Assembly (NCBI GenBank): GCA_004356685.1
Contig: SMWS01000081.1
Coordinates: 1 to 10,539 of the forward strand
DNA: 10,539 nt
Direction of reading: 5' to 3'
Source of the DNA: Deltaproteobacteria bacterium
GTDB taxonomy: Bacteria; Desulfobacterota_D; UBA1144; Nemesobacterales; N074bin48
Shown here piece after piece: positions 1 to 7,936 of this stretch. Below the pieces are notes generated by a model, which had not been told where the DNA came from, did not search any database, and saw nothing but the letters and a program-made list of their open reading frames with translations. Every line of letters starts with the position of its first letter. The stretch's first letter is position 1. Made by a program: the position numbers and the translations under genes.

Positions 1-495
1 ATCAACCAAGTACCATATAAATTCATTAATTTGGAACAGCTTTTTGGGCATACTATCGCTTACATGATACAAGTATCCATTTTTGGTTTTAAGCCAGAAG
101 CCGATCCCGTCTTTTGTTAAAATGAAATGGTTTGGACCGGCAAGCGCAATATTAAGTAAGTCATCTTTATCGGTAGTAAGAAAAGCAAAGTGTATATATA
201 ACTTCCCGGTTTTTCGAGTAGGAAAATATCCCTGAAGTTCTGGAAAGTCTTTATCGCCTGTACCGTCACTTATTTGTACTGAGTTATATCCACTAAATCT
301 GAAAGAATCTGTTAAATCCACACAGCCCTTACCATATTCCCAGACTTTGAAAGTATCCGGGCCGGTTTCAATATTATCATCATCGAAGCTGTAGCTTACA
401 AGAATATCGGATTTGTCTATACCGTAAGATGTAAGACTTAAAAGAAATATTAGTACTATAGATTTGATTTGTATTCGTCTAACCACTGATGCCAT
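1..495 (-). CDS. Secreted probable ConA/LamG-like beta-sandwich protein, C-terminus cut by window edge
   Basis: An open frame on the minus strand runs without a stop from an ATG at 495-493 to the window edge (165 codons, partial). Residues 1-25 form a typical Sec signal peptide: an RR..K n-region, a hydrophobic core (IVLIFLLSL) and TSYG before a likely cleavage site. The mature part starts with an ILVSYSFDDD strand, then alternating short strands with aromatic and glycine residues (FSGYNSVQISDG, GKLYIHFAFL, GIGFWLKT). This pattern suits a concanavalin/LamG-like jelly roll that binds a carbohydrate or protein outside the cytoplasm; the fold is an inference. AAGGAA at 501-496 touches the ATG but lies 9 nt before an in-frame GTG at 486-484, so 486 may be the true start. 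The gene overlaps the HEAT-repeat gene by 40 bp in another frame, implying co-transcription and possible translational coupling. Confidence 0.8.
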   Translation of the reverse strand, partial: MASVVRRIQIKSIVLIFLLSLTSYGIDKSDILVSYSFDDDNIETGPDTFKVWEYGKGCVDLTDSFRFSGYNSVQISDGTGDKDFPELQGYFPTRKTGKLYIHFAFLTTDKDDLLNIALAGPNHFILTKDGIGFWLKTKNGYLYHVSDSMPKKLFQINEFIWYLVD

Positions 496-1100
496 TTCCT
501 TAAAGATTCTGATTGATTTCTGGCAGTTCCGTTGACAAAAAACCCTTTTGTCTGACCTGTATGAATTTTCAGAGCCTTAATAGCGATACTGCGTACTTGT
601 CCATTTGAACTGGATAGCCCTTTTATTAAACCTTCATACATGCGTATTTTTTCTAAATCAGTTAAATGTATTTGGTCATATGCCAGAGCACATGCTGCTT
701 TATCCCTAAAATATGCATTATTGTCGTGCTGCATATTATCAAGCAGTGCGTCTACTACTTCTTGATTACTGCTTACTCGTCCCAAAGCATATTGAACAGA
801 AATTCTAAGATTTTCATCATTAGTTTTTACATCTTGTATCAAAGCGTTCTTAGCTTCTTCAGATTCTAATTTGAGCTGATAAAAAATATTTGCTATTACT
901 CTTTTTTGTTTTATATCTGAAACCAGATATAGATCAGAAAGTATTGGCATTACATCAGGCCCTAAACTCTTAATTGCATTTATGTTATATGATGAGACAT
1001 ATTTTATTACCTCTTCAGAATCTATTTGCTCACCCAAACTTAATTGACTAAAGTTAATAGATAAAAATAGCAACAGTATGATCTTTAGCGATCTGTTCAT
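456..1100 (-). CDS. Exported HEAT-repeat protein
   Basis: 214 aa. Residues 1-23 are a Sec signal peptide (MNRSLK, then a leucine/isoleucine core, likely cleaved after SLG). There is no lipobox cysteine, so the protein is probably periplasmic or secreted. The mature part is all helical with about four degenerate HEAT units (roughly 41-75, 82-110, 114-141 and 155-180), each with an arginine-alanine-leucine second helix such as LRISVQYALGRV and VRSIAIKALKI. The tail TGQTKGF (181-187) followed by LRKWHQWLDEY (200-210) is a C-terminal signature I associate with exported HEAT proteins of Deltaproteobacteria-like genomes. HEAT solenoids bind other proteins; no enzyme activity is expected. It lies 41 bp after nadB and overlaps the next secreted protein. 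A TATAAT (minus strand, 1113-1108) sits only 7 nt before the ATG with no Shine-Dalgarno, so a leaderless internal start is possible but unsupported by a -35. Confidence 0.88.
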   Translation of the reverse strand: MNRSLKIILLLFLSINFSQLSLGEQIDSEEVIKYVSSYNINAIKSLGPDVMPILSDLYLVSDIKQKRVIANIFYQLKLESEEAKNALIQDVKTNDENLRISVQYALGRVSSNQEVVDALLDNMQHDNNAYFRDKAACALAYDQIHLTDLEKIRMYEGLIKGLSSSNGQVRSIAIKALKIHTGQTKGFFVNGTARNQSESLRKWHQWLDEYKSNL

Positions 1101-1141
1101 AATAGTTATTATAATACGAAAAAATGAAAATTGGGATTTTT

Positions 1142-2737
1142 TTAATTAATTATTTCAAAAACAGGGGCAGGACTATCTTTTTGCCAAACTATATGTTTTT
1201 GCCAATCGTCGCTTTCTTGAGGAAACTTTTCTCTAATATGAGCTCCCCTGGATTCTTCTCTGCGCAATGCTGATTTGGTTATTAACAGACAAACAGTAAT
1301 GATATTATTTATCTGTATTGAATAAAAATTGTTAAGTTTGTTTGAGCTTTCTTCAAGTTTCTGAATTTGCTCAAATGCTTTATTTAGCTCCTCTTCTTTT
1401 CTGATTATGCCGACAAAATCGTTCATAATTTGTGAAATATTATTCTTTATTTCTAAATAAAGTTTTTCTTCATCTTTGTTTGTTTGATATCTGTATTTGT
1501 CCAAATCAAGATCAAAAGATTTCTTTATCTGGGAATTTAATAAATTTTTTGAATGGTCAATTGCTCTTTTTGAAAATACTAAACATTCTAGAAGGGAGTT
1601 GCTTGCAAGCCTGTTTGCCCCATGAACGCCGTTGCATGCTACTTCTCCACAAGCATATAAGCCTTCAATATTGGTCTGCCCCATAAGACCGGTTTTAATA
1701 CCGCCTATAAAATAGTGAGCTGCAGGTGCAACTGGTATATCCTGTTTTGTAATATCCAGATTTTCGTTCAAGCAAAATTCATAGATATTCTGAAATTTTT
1801 CTTTTATTAGACTGCTGTCCAGGTGCTTGACTGATAAATAAACACATGGTTTTTTAGAATCCCTAATTTCTCTATAAATTGAGCTTGCTACAATATCCCT
1901 TGGGGCAAGCTCTGCATTTTTGTGAACAGATTTCATAAACCGCTTACCTTCATCATTTAGCAGTACTGCTCCTTCTCCCCTCAAAGCTTCGCTCAAAAGA
2001 AAGCTCTTTGCAGACTTCGAATAAAAAGAAGTAGGGTGGAACTGAATAAATTCCATATCCATTATTCGAGCCCCTTCATTATAAGCAAGTGCAATTCCCT
2101 CTCCTGTAGCGCCGGGAGGATTTGTAGATCTTTTATAGAGTGCAGATGCTCCTCCTGTAGCCATAATGGTTGCTTTGGCTAAAAAAGAGCATGTATTTTT
2201 ACCGAAGTAATTAACTGCAACTCCTCCATAGCATCTGTTTGACTGGGAGATAATTCTTAGAATTTGAGTATTTTCATAGACTGTGACCTGATCACTCTTT
2301 TTAATCTCATTTATTAAGAAACTTACAATTTCTTTTCCGGTTGATGTGCCACCTGCCTGAAGCACTCTTCTTTTAGAATGTCCTCCTTCCATCCCAAGAT
2401 GAAAACCTTCATCTCCAACATCAAACTTCATTCCAAGTTCTATAAGGTTTAAAACCCTTTGAATTCCTTCTCTAACCAAAATGTCGACTGCGTTTTTATT
2501 ACATAAACCCCGCCCCGCATTAAGCGTGTCTTCACTATGAAACAAATGAGAATCGCCTGGATCGATAGCAGCTGCGATTCCGCCCTGCGCCCAATAGCTG
2601 TTGCTTTGCTGCAGTGTTGACTTGGTGATTAACGAAACAGTTCCGAATTTTGAGCCGCAATAAGCTGAGTAAAGACCGGCAAGTCCACTACCTATTACCA
2701 AAAAATCTGAATGGACAGCAGTGCAGTGTTGTTTCAT
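1142..2737 (-). CDS. nadB: L-aspartate oxidase
   Basis: 531 aa, the normal length for NadB. It is an FAD enzyme that oxidises L-aspartate to iminoaspartate, the first step of de novo NAD synthesis; NadA then condenses the product with dihydroxyacetone phosphate. The FAD-binding motif is VIGSGLAGL (14-22), with SYWAQGGIAAA (47-57) and the ATGG segment (193-196) typical of the succinate dehydrogenase/fumarate reductase flavoprotein fold. Substrate and catalytic motifs are present: HPT (234-236), SEALRGEG (249-256), ELAPRD with the likely proton-donor R280, AAHYF (339-343) and ANRLASNSLLE (374-384). The C-terminal helical domain ends with RREESRGAHIREKFP, which separates NadB from SdhA/FrdA by its context. 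No nadA or nadC is visible. It starts 20 bp after glnD, behind a purine-rich GAAGAAGA that may act as a weak ribosome binding site. Confidence 0.97.
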   Translation of the reverse strand: MKQHCTAVHSDFLVIGSGLAGLYSAYCGSKFGTVSLITKSTLQQSNSYWAQGGIAAAIDPGDSHLFHSEDTLNAGRGLCNKNAVDILVREGIQRVLNLIELGMKFDVGDEGFHLGMEGGHSKRRVLQAGGTSTGKEIVSFLINEIKKSDQVTVYENTQILRIISQSNRCYGGVAVNYFGKNTCSFLAKATIMATGGASALYKRSTNPPGATGEGIALAYNEGARIMDMEFIQFHPTSFYSKSAKSFLLSEALRGEGAVLLNDEGKRFMKSVHKNAELAPRDIVASSIYREIRDSKKPCVYLSVKHLDSSLIKEKFQNIYEFCLNENLDITKQDIPVAPAAHYFIGGIKTGLMGQTNIEGLYACGEVACNGVHGANRLASNSLLECLVFSKRAIDHSKNLLNSQIKKSFDLDLDKYRYQTNKDEEKLYLEIKNNISQIMNDFVGIIRKEEELNKAFEQIQKLEESSNKLNNFYSIQINNIITVCLLITKSALRREESRGAHIREKFPQESDDWQKHIVWQKDSPAPVFEIIN

Positions 2738-2757
2738 TCTTCTTCAGAGATACAATA

Positions 2758-5394
2758 TTAAGAATCCAAAGATAAAAGTGCTTCTTTTATATCTTTTAAT
2801 TTTTTTGGAGAAGTAATTTTTTTATTATTTGAATCTGTAACATAAAAAACATCTGAAACCTGATCGACCTTTGTAGATATTTTTGCATAATTTATAGAAC
2901 ATCCTGAATTGTTAAGTGCCTTCGATACTTCATAAAGCAAGCCAATTCTGTCGTGAGAATAGTAATCAATAATTGTAAAATTATCTGATGATTCGTTATC
3001 AAACTCTATCTTAGATGGTTTTGTAGGAATATTCTTCTTATAATGCGCATAGCTTGAAATTCTTTTTTTGAGCAGTTGCTTTGCCTTAAGTTCTCCGCTA
3101 AGTACCTTATTTAAATCGCTTCTGACGCTAGTCCAGATATTCTTAGATTCTATAGTAGATTCACCTATTTTATTTACATAAAATACATCTAAAATTCTGT
3201 TGTGGGATGTGGAAGTAATCCTTGCTCCCATAATGTTCAAGCCATTAGCCGATAGTACTCCGCACAGCTTGTAAAATATTCCCGGTGTGTCAAAGCCCCA
3301 AAAAATAAAGTCATCAAATTTAACAGCTGGATGATAGCTAACATGAAAATCAGTATCGTTACCGGCCCTTTCAATCAGTTTAATGTGTCTGGAGACTGTC
3401 TTTGGAGAAAAACCTTTAAAATAAGCATCGGGCATTTCATTTAATATTTTGGAAACAGTTTTTTCTTTGATACTATCTTTTAAAGTATTGCAAACCTCTT
3501 TAATATATCTCTTTCTCAATTCTTCAGGTTTTTCTTTTCTGTATTCACTTTCCTCTAATATTGCAGCAGTCTTTAAATATAAATCCTCAAGCAGCAATCC
3601 CTTCCAGTCCGACCACGTATCCGGCCCCACTGATCTGATATCAGCAAAAGTAAGTAGATATAGTAGGTTAAGCGTCTGTTTTGTTTTTACAGATTTTGCA
3701 AATCTTAATATTAAACTCTCATCATTTAGGTCCCTTCTCTGTGAAAAATGGGGCATTATCAGGTGATGTTTTACCATAAACTCTAAAACCTCAGCGTCTT
3801 GTGTGCTAAGTCCCATTCTTTTTGCTATTTTGGGTATCATTGCTGCACCCTTCCGGCTATGGTTTTTCCCCTCACCCTTTCCCATATCATGGAACAAGCA
3901 GCCAAGATATAATATTTCTCTTTTCTCTGTTTCTTTTGCAAGTTTTGTGAGCAGCGGAAATTTATCTTCAAGATCACCACTTAAAAGTCTTTCAATCTCT
4001 TCAATCATAAAAATAGAATGGATATCCACCGTATAAACATGATATGCATCATACTGAGCCATACACACTATTTTGCCAAATTCAGGTATATAACGTCCCA
4101 GAAGTCTGAGGCGGTTCATTTCAAATAACTCTTTTGAAACATGTTTTCCACTTTGAAGAAGTTTTAGAAAAAGTTCATTTACTTCATCATTGTTCCTAAA
4201 TTTGTCTGAAATTGATTTCAGGTTTGAATTATCCCTTATTAAATCAGCGAGGTAAGGTGTTTTATTACACTTAAACTTATCGGCAATTACAAATGCTTTT
4301 ATCATGTTGGCAGGGCAGTCCTGGATTATCTTGCGGTTTAGCACTGACAGATTGGTTTCCTGTAGAATAAACCCACCTCCCAAATCCGTGATTTTAGAGG
4401 TTTTAGCAGTGGATTTGGATTTCACTAAACATCTATCAATTAGTCTCTTTGAGAGTTCAGCGGTCTGGTTTGCCCGCAGGTAATAAATTCTCATAAATTT
4501 TTCAACAGCTTTTAATTCACTGTCTTTAAAACCTAGATACTTAGCAACGTCTTGCTGGTATTCGAATCTAATCCTGTTTTCAGATTTTCCCGCCAGATAA
4601 TGAAGTTCGGCTCTAATGGACAGTAAAAAATCTTCATTTTTCTTCAGTGTATTAAGCTCATTTTTAAAAATTATTCCCTTCAGTAAAAGCTCTTTGAAAT
4701 TTTTGACTTTAAACTTTGCCTCAGAGATCCAAAGGGCAAAATGGATATCTCTCAGTCCGCCCACACTCTCTTTAACGTTTGGTTCGAGCATATATATTGA
4801 ATTTCCAAATTTATCAATTCTGGTCTTATTTTCATCAACTTTATTTTCGATAAAAGTTTTTGAAATTTTTGGCAGGACTTCTTTAAACAATCTTTTGTTA
4901 AGCGACTTGTAGAGAATTTCATCACCGTATATCAGTCTTGAGTCCAGCATTGATGTGAGGATAGTAGTATCCTTATCAAATGAGAGTTGGATACACTCAT
5001 CAATTGTTCTGGTCGAATATCCTACTTCTAAGTTCAAGTCCCATAATTTATAGAGCAGATTTTGAGTAAGTTCTTTTGCTTCTTTAATAAAAATATCGTC
5101 AAATAAAAACAGAAGATCAATGTCTGAGTAAGGGCTTAGATCGTTTCTGCCATAACCCCCAAGTGCAATAACGCTCAGATTCTTAAGGTTATTAAAGCCG
5201 CTATAGCAAAGATAGTTTATAATAAGATCGTCCATAGCTTTTGATCTTCTCTTTGCAAGTGATCTGCCCGACATCTTATTGATATTTCCCGTTTTTAGGC
5301 GGTGCAGCTTCTTTATATGATCAAACTGCTCAATATAATATTTTTTCAGATCAAAGCCTGAACTGGGTTCATTGAAAGTTAACGCTTTTGCCAT
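2758..5394 (-). CDS. glnD: Bifunctional [protein-PII] uridylyltransferase / uridylyl-removing enzyme
   Basis: 878 aa, full length for GlnD. This is the cytoplasmic nitrogen sensor that uridylylates PII proteins (GlnB/GlnK) when glutamine is low and removes UMP when it is high. All four domains are visible. The nucleotidyltransferase has GGYGRNDLSPYSDID (79-93) with metal ligands D91 and D93, followed by LEPNVKESVGGLRD (203-216). The HD hydrolase has CLFHDMGKG (499-507) with H502-D503, and KHHLIMPHF (542-550). Two C-terminal ACT domains, the glutamine sensors, start near DTPGIFYKLCGVL (702-714) and DRIGLLYEVSKAL (815-827). With both active sites intact, both activities are expected. No glnB, glnK or amtB lies in the window, so its PII target is elsewhere. 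It sits 12 bp after the methyltransferase and 20 bp before nadB. The ATG at 5394 has only AGTAAG directly against it, so the ribosome binding site is poor. Confidence 0.97.
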   Translation of the reverse strand: MAKALTFNEPSSGFDLKKYYIEQFDHIKKLHRLKTGNINKMSGRSLAKRRSKAMDDLIINYLCYSGFNNLKNLSVIALGGYGRNDLSPYSDIDLLFLFDDIFIKEAKELTQNLLYKLWDLNLEVGYSTRTIDECIQLSFDKDTTILTSMLDSRLIYGDEILYKSLNKRLFKEVLPKISKTFIENKVDENKTRIDKFGNSIYMLEPNVKESVGGLRDIHFALWISEAKFKVKNFKELLLKGIIFKNELNTLKKNEDFLLSIRAELHYLAGKSENRIRFEYQQDVAKYLGFKDSELKAVEKFMRIYYLRANQTAELSKRLIDRCLVKSKSTAKTSKITDLGGGFILQETNLSVLNRKIIQDCPANMIKAFVIADKFKCNKTPYLADLIRDNSNLKSISDKFRNNDEVNELFLKLLQSGKHVSKELFEMNRLRLLGRYIPEFGKIVCMAQYDAYHVYTVDIHSIFMIEEIERLLSGDLEDKFPLLTKLAKETEKREILYLGCLFHDMGKGEGKNHSRKGAAMIPKIAKRMGLSTQDAEVLEFMVKHHLIMPHFSQRRDLNDESLILRFAKSVKTKQTLNLLYLLTFADIRSVGPDTWSDWKGLLLEDLYLKTAAILEESEYRKEKPEELRKRYIKEVCNTLKDSIKEKTVSKILNEMPDAYFKGFSPKTVSRHIKLIERAGNDTDFHVSYHPAVKFDDFIFWGFDTPGIFYKLCGVLSANGLNIMGARITSTSHNRILDVFYVNKIGESTIESKNIWTSVRSDLNKVLSGELKAKQLLKKRISSYAHYKKNIPTKPSKIEFDNESSDNFTIIDYYSHDRIGLLYEVSKALNNSGCSINYAKISTKVDQVSDVFYVTDSNNKKITSPKKLKDIKEALLSLDS

Positions 5395-5406
5395 CTTACT
5401 GTTTTA

Positions 5407-6048
5407 TTAAATTTTTAAACTAATCGAAATTCCGTCTCGTATTGGAATTATCGTGGTTATAAAATCTTTTCTGGACAAAATAATTTCAGTAAATTTTTTT
5501 ACCCCTATTGTTGAAGGTGTCTTGTCATTGGAAAGTACTCTGCCAAACCATAACATATTATCTGTGATTAAAAGTCCTCCTGGGCTGAGTTTTTTGGCGG
5601 CGATTTCTATAACATCCGGATAATATTCCTTGTCTATATCATTAAATATTATATCGAACTTTTCTTTTTGTTGCTTAAGAATAGACAGTCCGTCTCCTAC
5701 CTCAAATTTAATATTGTTGAAATACTCGCTTTTTTTTAAAAAATTAAGAGCTATCTTATAGTTGTTTTCAGATTGTTCAGTACAAACAATATAACCCTTA
5801 TTTTCTAAAGCTTTGGAAAACCAATAAGCTGAGTACCCAAAACCAGAGCCAAGTTCGAATATCTTTTTTGCCTTGGAGATTTTTGTTATCTGGTATAAAA
5901 ATTTACCAACAAGAGATCCAATAATAGGAAAGTCCAGTTGCTCTGCAAGCGTTTCCATCTCTTGTATAATGGGATCTTCAACAGGGGATAGTTCTTTTAG
6001 ATATGTTTCAATTTCCGGATTTACAATGCAAGTATCAAATTCTTTCAT
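5407..6048 (-). CDS. Class I SAM-dependent O-methyltransferase (CCoAOMT/YrrM-like)
   Basis: 213 aa, the usual size for the small O-methyltransferase family 3 (caffeoyl-CoA OMT-like; bacterial members include YrrM/TrmR). The SAM-binding motif I is FELGSGFGYSAYW (64-76), the acidic residue ending strand 2 is E91 (CTEQS), and a GDG follows at 118-120. The metal/active-site signature FNDIDKEYYP (135-144) and TDNMLWFGRV (162-171) supply the aspartates and asparagine that bind a divalent cation in this family. The protein is cytoplasmic, with no signal peptide or membrane segment. The substrate cannot be told from sequence: small catechols and the tRNA wobble hydroxyuridine are known for relatives. 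It lies 5 bp after the adenosyltransferase and 12 bp before glnD. No Shine-Dalgarno precedes the ATG, so translation probably depends on coupling to the upstream gene. Confidence 0.9.
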   Translation of the reverse strand: MKEFDTCIVNPEIETYLKELSPVEDPIIQEMETLAEQLDFPIIGSLVGKFLYQITKISKAKKIFELGSGFGYSAYWFSKALENKGYIVCTEQSENNYKIALNFLKKSEYFNNIKFEVGDGLSILKQQKEKFDIIFNDIDKEYYPDVIEIAAKKLSPGGLLITDNMLWFGRVLSNDKTPSTIGVKKFTEIILSRKDFITTIIPIRDGISISLKI

Positions 6049-6053
6049 TTAAT

Positions 6054-6614
6054 CTATTGTTTTTTAAAATCTACAAGGGTTTCAGGTTCGTTTGTATTTT
6101 TGTTTACTATCCTTGAAAGTACAAAAAGCAGATCGGAAAGGCGGTTTAGGTATATTAAAACCAATTTGCTAACGTCCTCGGTTTCCATTAGTGCCACCAC
6201 ATTTCTCTCGGCTCTCCTTGCGACAGTTCTTCCGAGATGAATCAAAGAACCTGTCTCACTTCCGCTTGGCAAAATAAATTCTTTTAAGGGTTCTAATCTT
6301 TCAAGATAGCTATCAATCTGTTTTTCTAAAAAAGTTACTCTTTTTTTATTTAGCCTCAGTGATTTATCCGATTCTACTGATGCTAGGTCTGCTCCTATTA
6401 TAAATAAGTCGTTTTGTATGGTAGTCAGTAACTCATCAATTTGTTTATCACTATTTTTTGATCTGACAATTCCTATAACACTGTTTAGCTCGTCGACGTC
6501 TCCATAAGCTATAACCCTTTTTGAGGCTTTGCTTATCCTCTGACCAAACACAAGAGAAGTGTTTCCGTCGTCGCCTGTTTTTGTATAAACCCTGGTTATT
6601 CTCTTTTTAGACAT
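6054..6614 (-). CDS. Cob(I)alamin adenosyltransferase, PduO/MMAB type
   Basis: 186 aa, the length of a single-domain PduO-type ATP:corrinoid adenosyltransferase. The enzyme transfers the 5'-deoxyadenosyl group of ATP to cob(I)alamin, giving coenzyme B12. The ATP loop is RVYTKTGDDGNTSL (8-21), followed by AYGDVDELNSVIG (36-48). The helical core has FILPSGSETGSLIHLGRT (113-130), then ARRAER (132-137) and YLNRLSDLLFVLSR (155-168), all diagnostic of the family. It implies that the cell makes or salvages cobalamin and has an adenosylcobalamin enzyme such as methylmalonyl-CoA mutase or a B12-dependent ribonucleotide reductase; none is in the window. It is the first gene of the minus-strand operon. 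No clear ribosome binding site precedes the ATG, and the leader has a small hairpin (6656-6674). No cobalamin riboswitch B12 box is seen, though one might be expected for this gene. Confidence 0.95.
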   Translation of the reverse strand: MSKKRITRVYTKTGDDGNTSLVFGQRISKASKRVIAYGDVDELNSVIGIVRSKNSDKQIDELLTTIQNDLFIIGADLASVESDKSLRLNKKRVTFLEKQIDSYLERLEPLKEFILPSGSETGSLIHLGRTVARRAERNVVALMETEDVSKLVLIYLNRLSDLLFVLSRIVNKNTNEPETLVDFKKQ

Positions 6615-6655
6615 TCAGCAAGTTTAACTGGGGGTTTTATTTACTCAACTTGTAC

Positions 6656-6674
6656 GGCTGTAAGCCCGGTAGCC
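6656..6674 (-). other. Small leader hairpin with two competing stems
   Basis: Read on the minus strand, this stretch is GGCT-accg-GGCT-tac-AGCC. The single AGCC can pair with either of two GGCT copies, giving a 4-bp stem with a 3-nt loop or a larger alternative. It falls at or just after the predicted start of transcription for the adenosyltransferase operon. It does not match any riboswitch class I know, including the cobalamin B12 box, and such a short stem could be chance. Confidence 0.25.
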
Positions 6675-6680
6675 TGAATA

Positions 6681-6709
6681 ATTATAAGCACAAAGATTAA
6701 TTATAAAAA
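6681..6709 (-). promoter_or_regulatory. Candidate promoter of the adenosyltransferase-to-nadB operon
   Basis: On the minus strand a perfect TATAAT lies at 6686-6681. With a 17-bp spacer, the -35 position (6709-6704) reads TTTTTA, only a partial match to TTGACA. Transcription would begin near 6674, leaving about 60 nt of leader before the ATG at 6614. It is the best -10 in the divergent region for this direction, but the weak -35 leaves it tentative. Confidence 0.4.
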
Positions 6710-6722
6710 TGTATAAATAAAT

Positions 6723-6751
6723 TTGGTTTTGTTAATTAATCTATATATTAT
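6723..6751 (+). promoter_or_regulatory. Candidate promoter of the cysteine desulfurase gene
   Basis: TTGGTT at 6723-6728 and TATTAT at 6746-6751 are separated by 17 bp, a reasonable sigma70-type arrangement with one or two mismatches per box. Transcription would start near 6758, giving a short leader of about 18 nt before the ATG at 6776. The surrounding DNA is nearly all A/T, so alternative -10 placements within 6742-6753 cannot be excluded. No IscR-like or other clear operator was found. Confidence 0.45.
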
Positions 6752-6775
6752 ATTTTTAGGTAGAGTTTAAGATAA

Positions 6776-7921
6776 ATGAGCGAAAAAGAAATATATTTAG
6801 ACAATAATGCTACTACAAAGCCATATCCAGAAGTAGTCGATGCCATGATGGAAGTGCTGGGTGAGGGTTTTGGAAATCCTTCGAGCTCCCATTCAACTGG
6901 CCTTAGAGCAAAAGGGTTTGTGGAAAAATCCAGGAGTCAGATAGCAAGGTTACTTGGCTGCAGTTCAGATAAGATTGTTTTTACAAGCTCAGGAACAGAA
7001 TCAAACAATATGGCTTTTTATTCATGCTTTCGCGACTGTAAAGATAAATGCCGTATTGTAATTTCATCTGTAGAGCATTCATCAATAATAAAAATGTGCA
7101 GTTATTTGCAGATAAACGGTGCCGATATTATTGAACTTGATGCCTGTGAAGGTGGTTATGTTAATTTAGAAGAGCTCGAAAATGTTATTAAGAATAAGAA
7201 AGTGTCACTTGTGTCAATCCAGTGGGTTAATAATGAAACAGGGGTCATTCAGCCAGTAAGGGAAATTGGCAATATCTGCCGGTCTTACGGAGTTCTTTAC
7301 CATACAGATGCCGCACAGGCTGTAGGAAAATTAGAGTTAGCTTTGGACGATGAACCAATAGATTTCCTATCTCTTACAGGGCATAAATTTAATGCCCCCC
7401 AGGGGATAGGCGCTATTTACTGCGCTAATAAATTAAATCTAAATCCGTTTATGTTTGGCGGGTTTCAGGAAGACCATTTCAGACCGGGAACCGAAAATGT
7501 TCCGGGAATTGTCGGGATTGGAAAAGCTTCAGAACTTAAAAGAAAAAAGCTCAAAGACAATATATCTTTCATGACAAATTTAAGGGACAGTTTTGAGCAA
7601 AGATTATTAGAAGAAATCCCCTGTGTCAGCTTCAATGGTGATACCGAAAACAGGGTTTGTAATACTTCAAACGTTCAGTTCAAAAATATTGATGGCAGGA
7701 AGCTGCGCGTAAGGCTTGATAGTGTGGGTGTAAGATGTTCTCAGAGTTCGGCTTGCACTAGTTCCAGCCCCGATCCTTCGTATGTTTTACTGGCAATGGG
7801 CGTGTCTGCACAGGATGCTTATTCCAGCATAAGATTTAGTTTTTGTACTTCCAACACAATGGAAGAAGTAGAGCAGACCATAAATCATATAAAAAAGTTT
7901 TGTAGCGAACTGAAAAATTAA
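6776..7921 (+). CDS. Cysteine desulfurase, class I (IscS/NifS type)
   Basis: 381 aa, a normal class I length. It is a PLP enzyme that removes sulfur from L-cysteine as a persulfide for Fe-S clusters and thio-modified tRNA. YLDNNATTKP (7-16) opens the fold, EHSS (100-103) gives the PLP-stacking H101, HTDAAQ (176-181) holds D178 and Q181, and TGHKFNAPQG (201-210) carries the Schiff-base lysine K204. The mobile catalytic loop SSACTSSSPDPSYVLLAMG (324-342) has the persulfide cysteine C327; its form places it in class I, not SufS. Oddities: the usual GGGQE segment reads GGFQEDHFRPGTEN (228-241), and the usual RFSLGR near the end reads RFSFCT, adding C357. About 14 cysteines are present. No iscU, iscA, iscR or nifU lies beside it, so the scaffold is elsewhere. 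A purine stretch AGGTAGAG (6758-6765) may act as a distant ribosome binding site. Confidence 0.95.
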   Translation: MSEKEIYLDNNATTKPYPEVVDAMMEVLGEGFGNPSSSHSTGLRAKGFVEKSRSQIARLLGCSSDKIVFTSSGTESNNMAFYSCFRDCKDKCRIVISSVEHSSIIKMCSYLQINGADIIELDACEGGYVNLEELENVIKNKKVSLVSIQWVNNETGVIQPVREIGNICRSYGVLYHTDAAQAVGKLELALDDEPIDFLSLTGHKFNAPQGIGAIYCANKLNLNPFMFGGFQEDHFRPGTENVPGIVGIGKASELKRKKLKDNISFMTNLRDSFEQRLLEEIPCVSFNGDTENRVCNTSNVQFKNIDGRKLRVRLDSVGVRCSQSSACTSSSPDPSYVLLAMGVSAQDAYSSIRFSFCTSNTMEEVEQTINHIKKFCSELKN

Positions 7922-7936
7922 TATATTATTATCAAA

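Noticed and set aside
666..1686. Plus-strand open frames at 666-869 and 1432-1686
   Set aside because: They are antisense to the HEAT-repeat gene and nadB; the translations are rich in Ile, Cys, Leu and Phe with no recognisable family.
3449..4912. Open frames on the plus strand at 3449-3766, 3803-4036 and 4616-4912
   Set aside because: They lie entirely inside glnD on the opposite strand, have low-complexity Ser/Phe-rich translations and show no domain or start signal.
6615..6680. Cobalamin riboswitch upstream of the adenosyltransferase
   Set aside because: No B12 box or multi-helix core is present and the available leader is too short.
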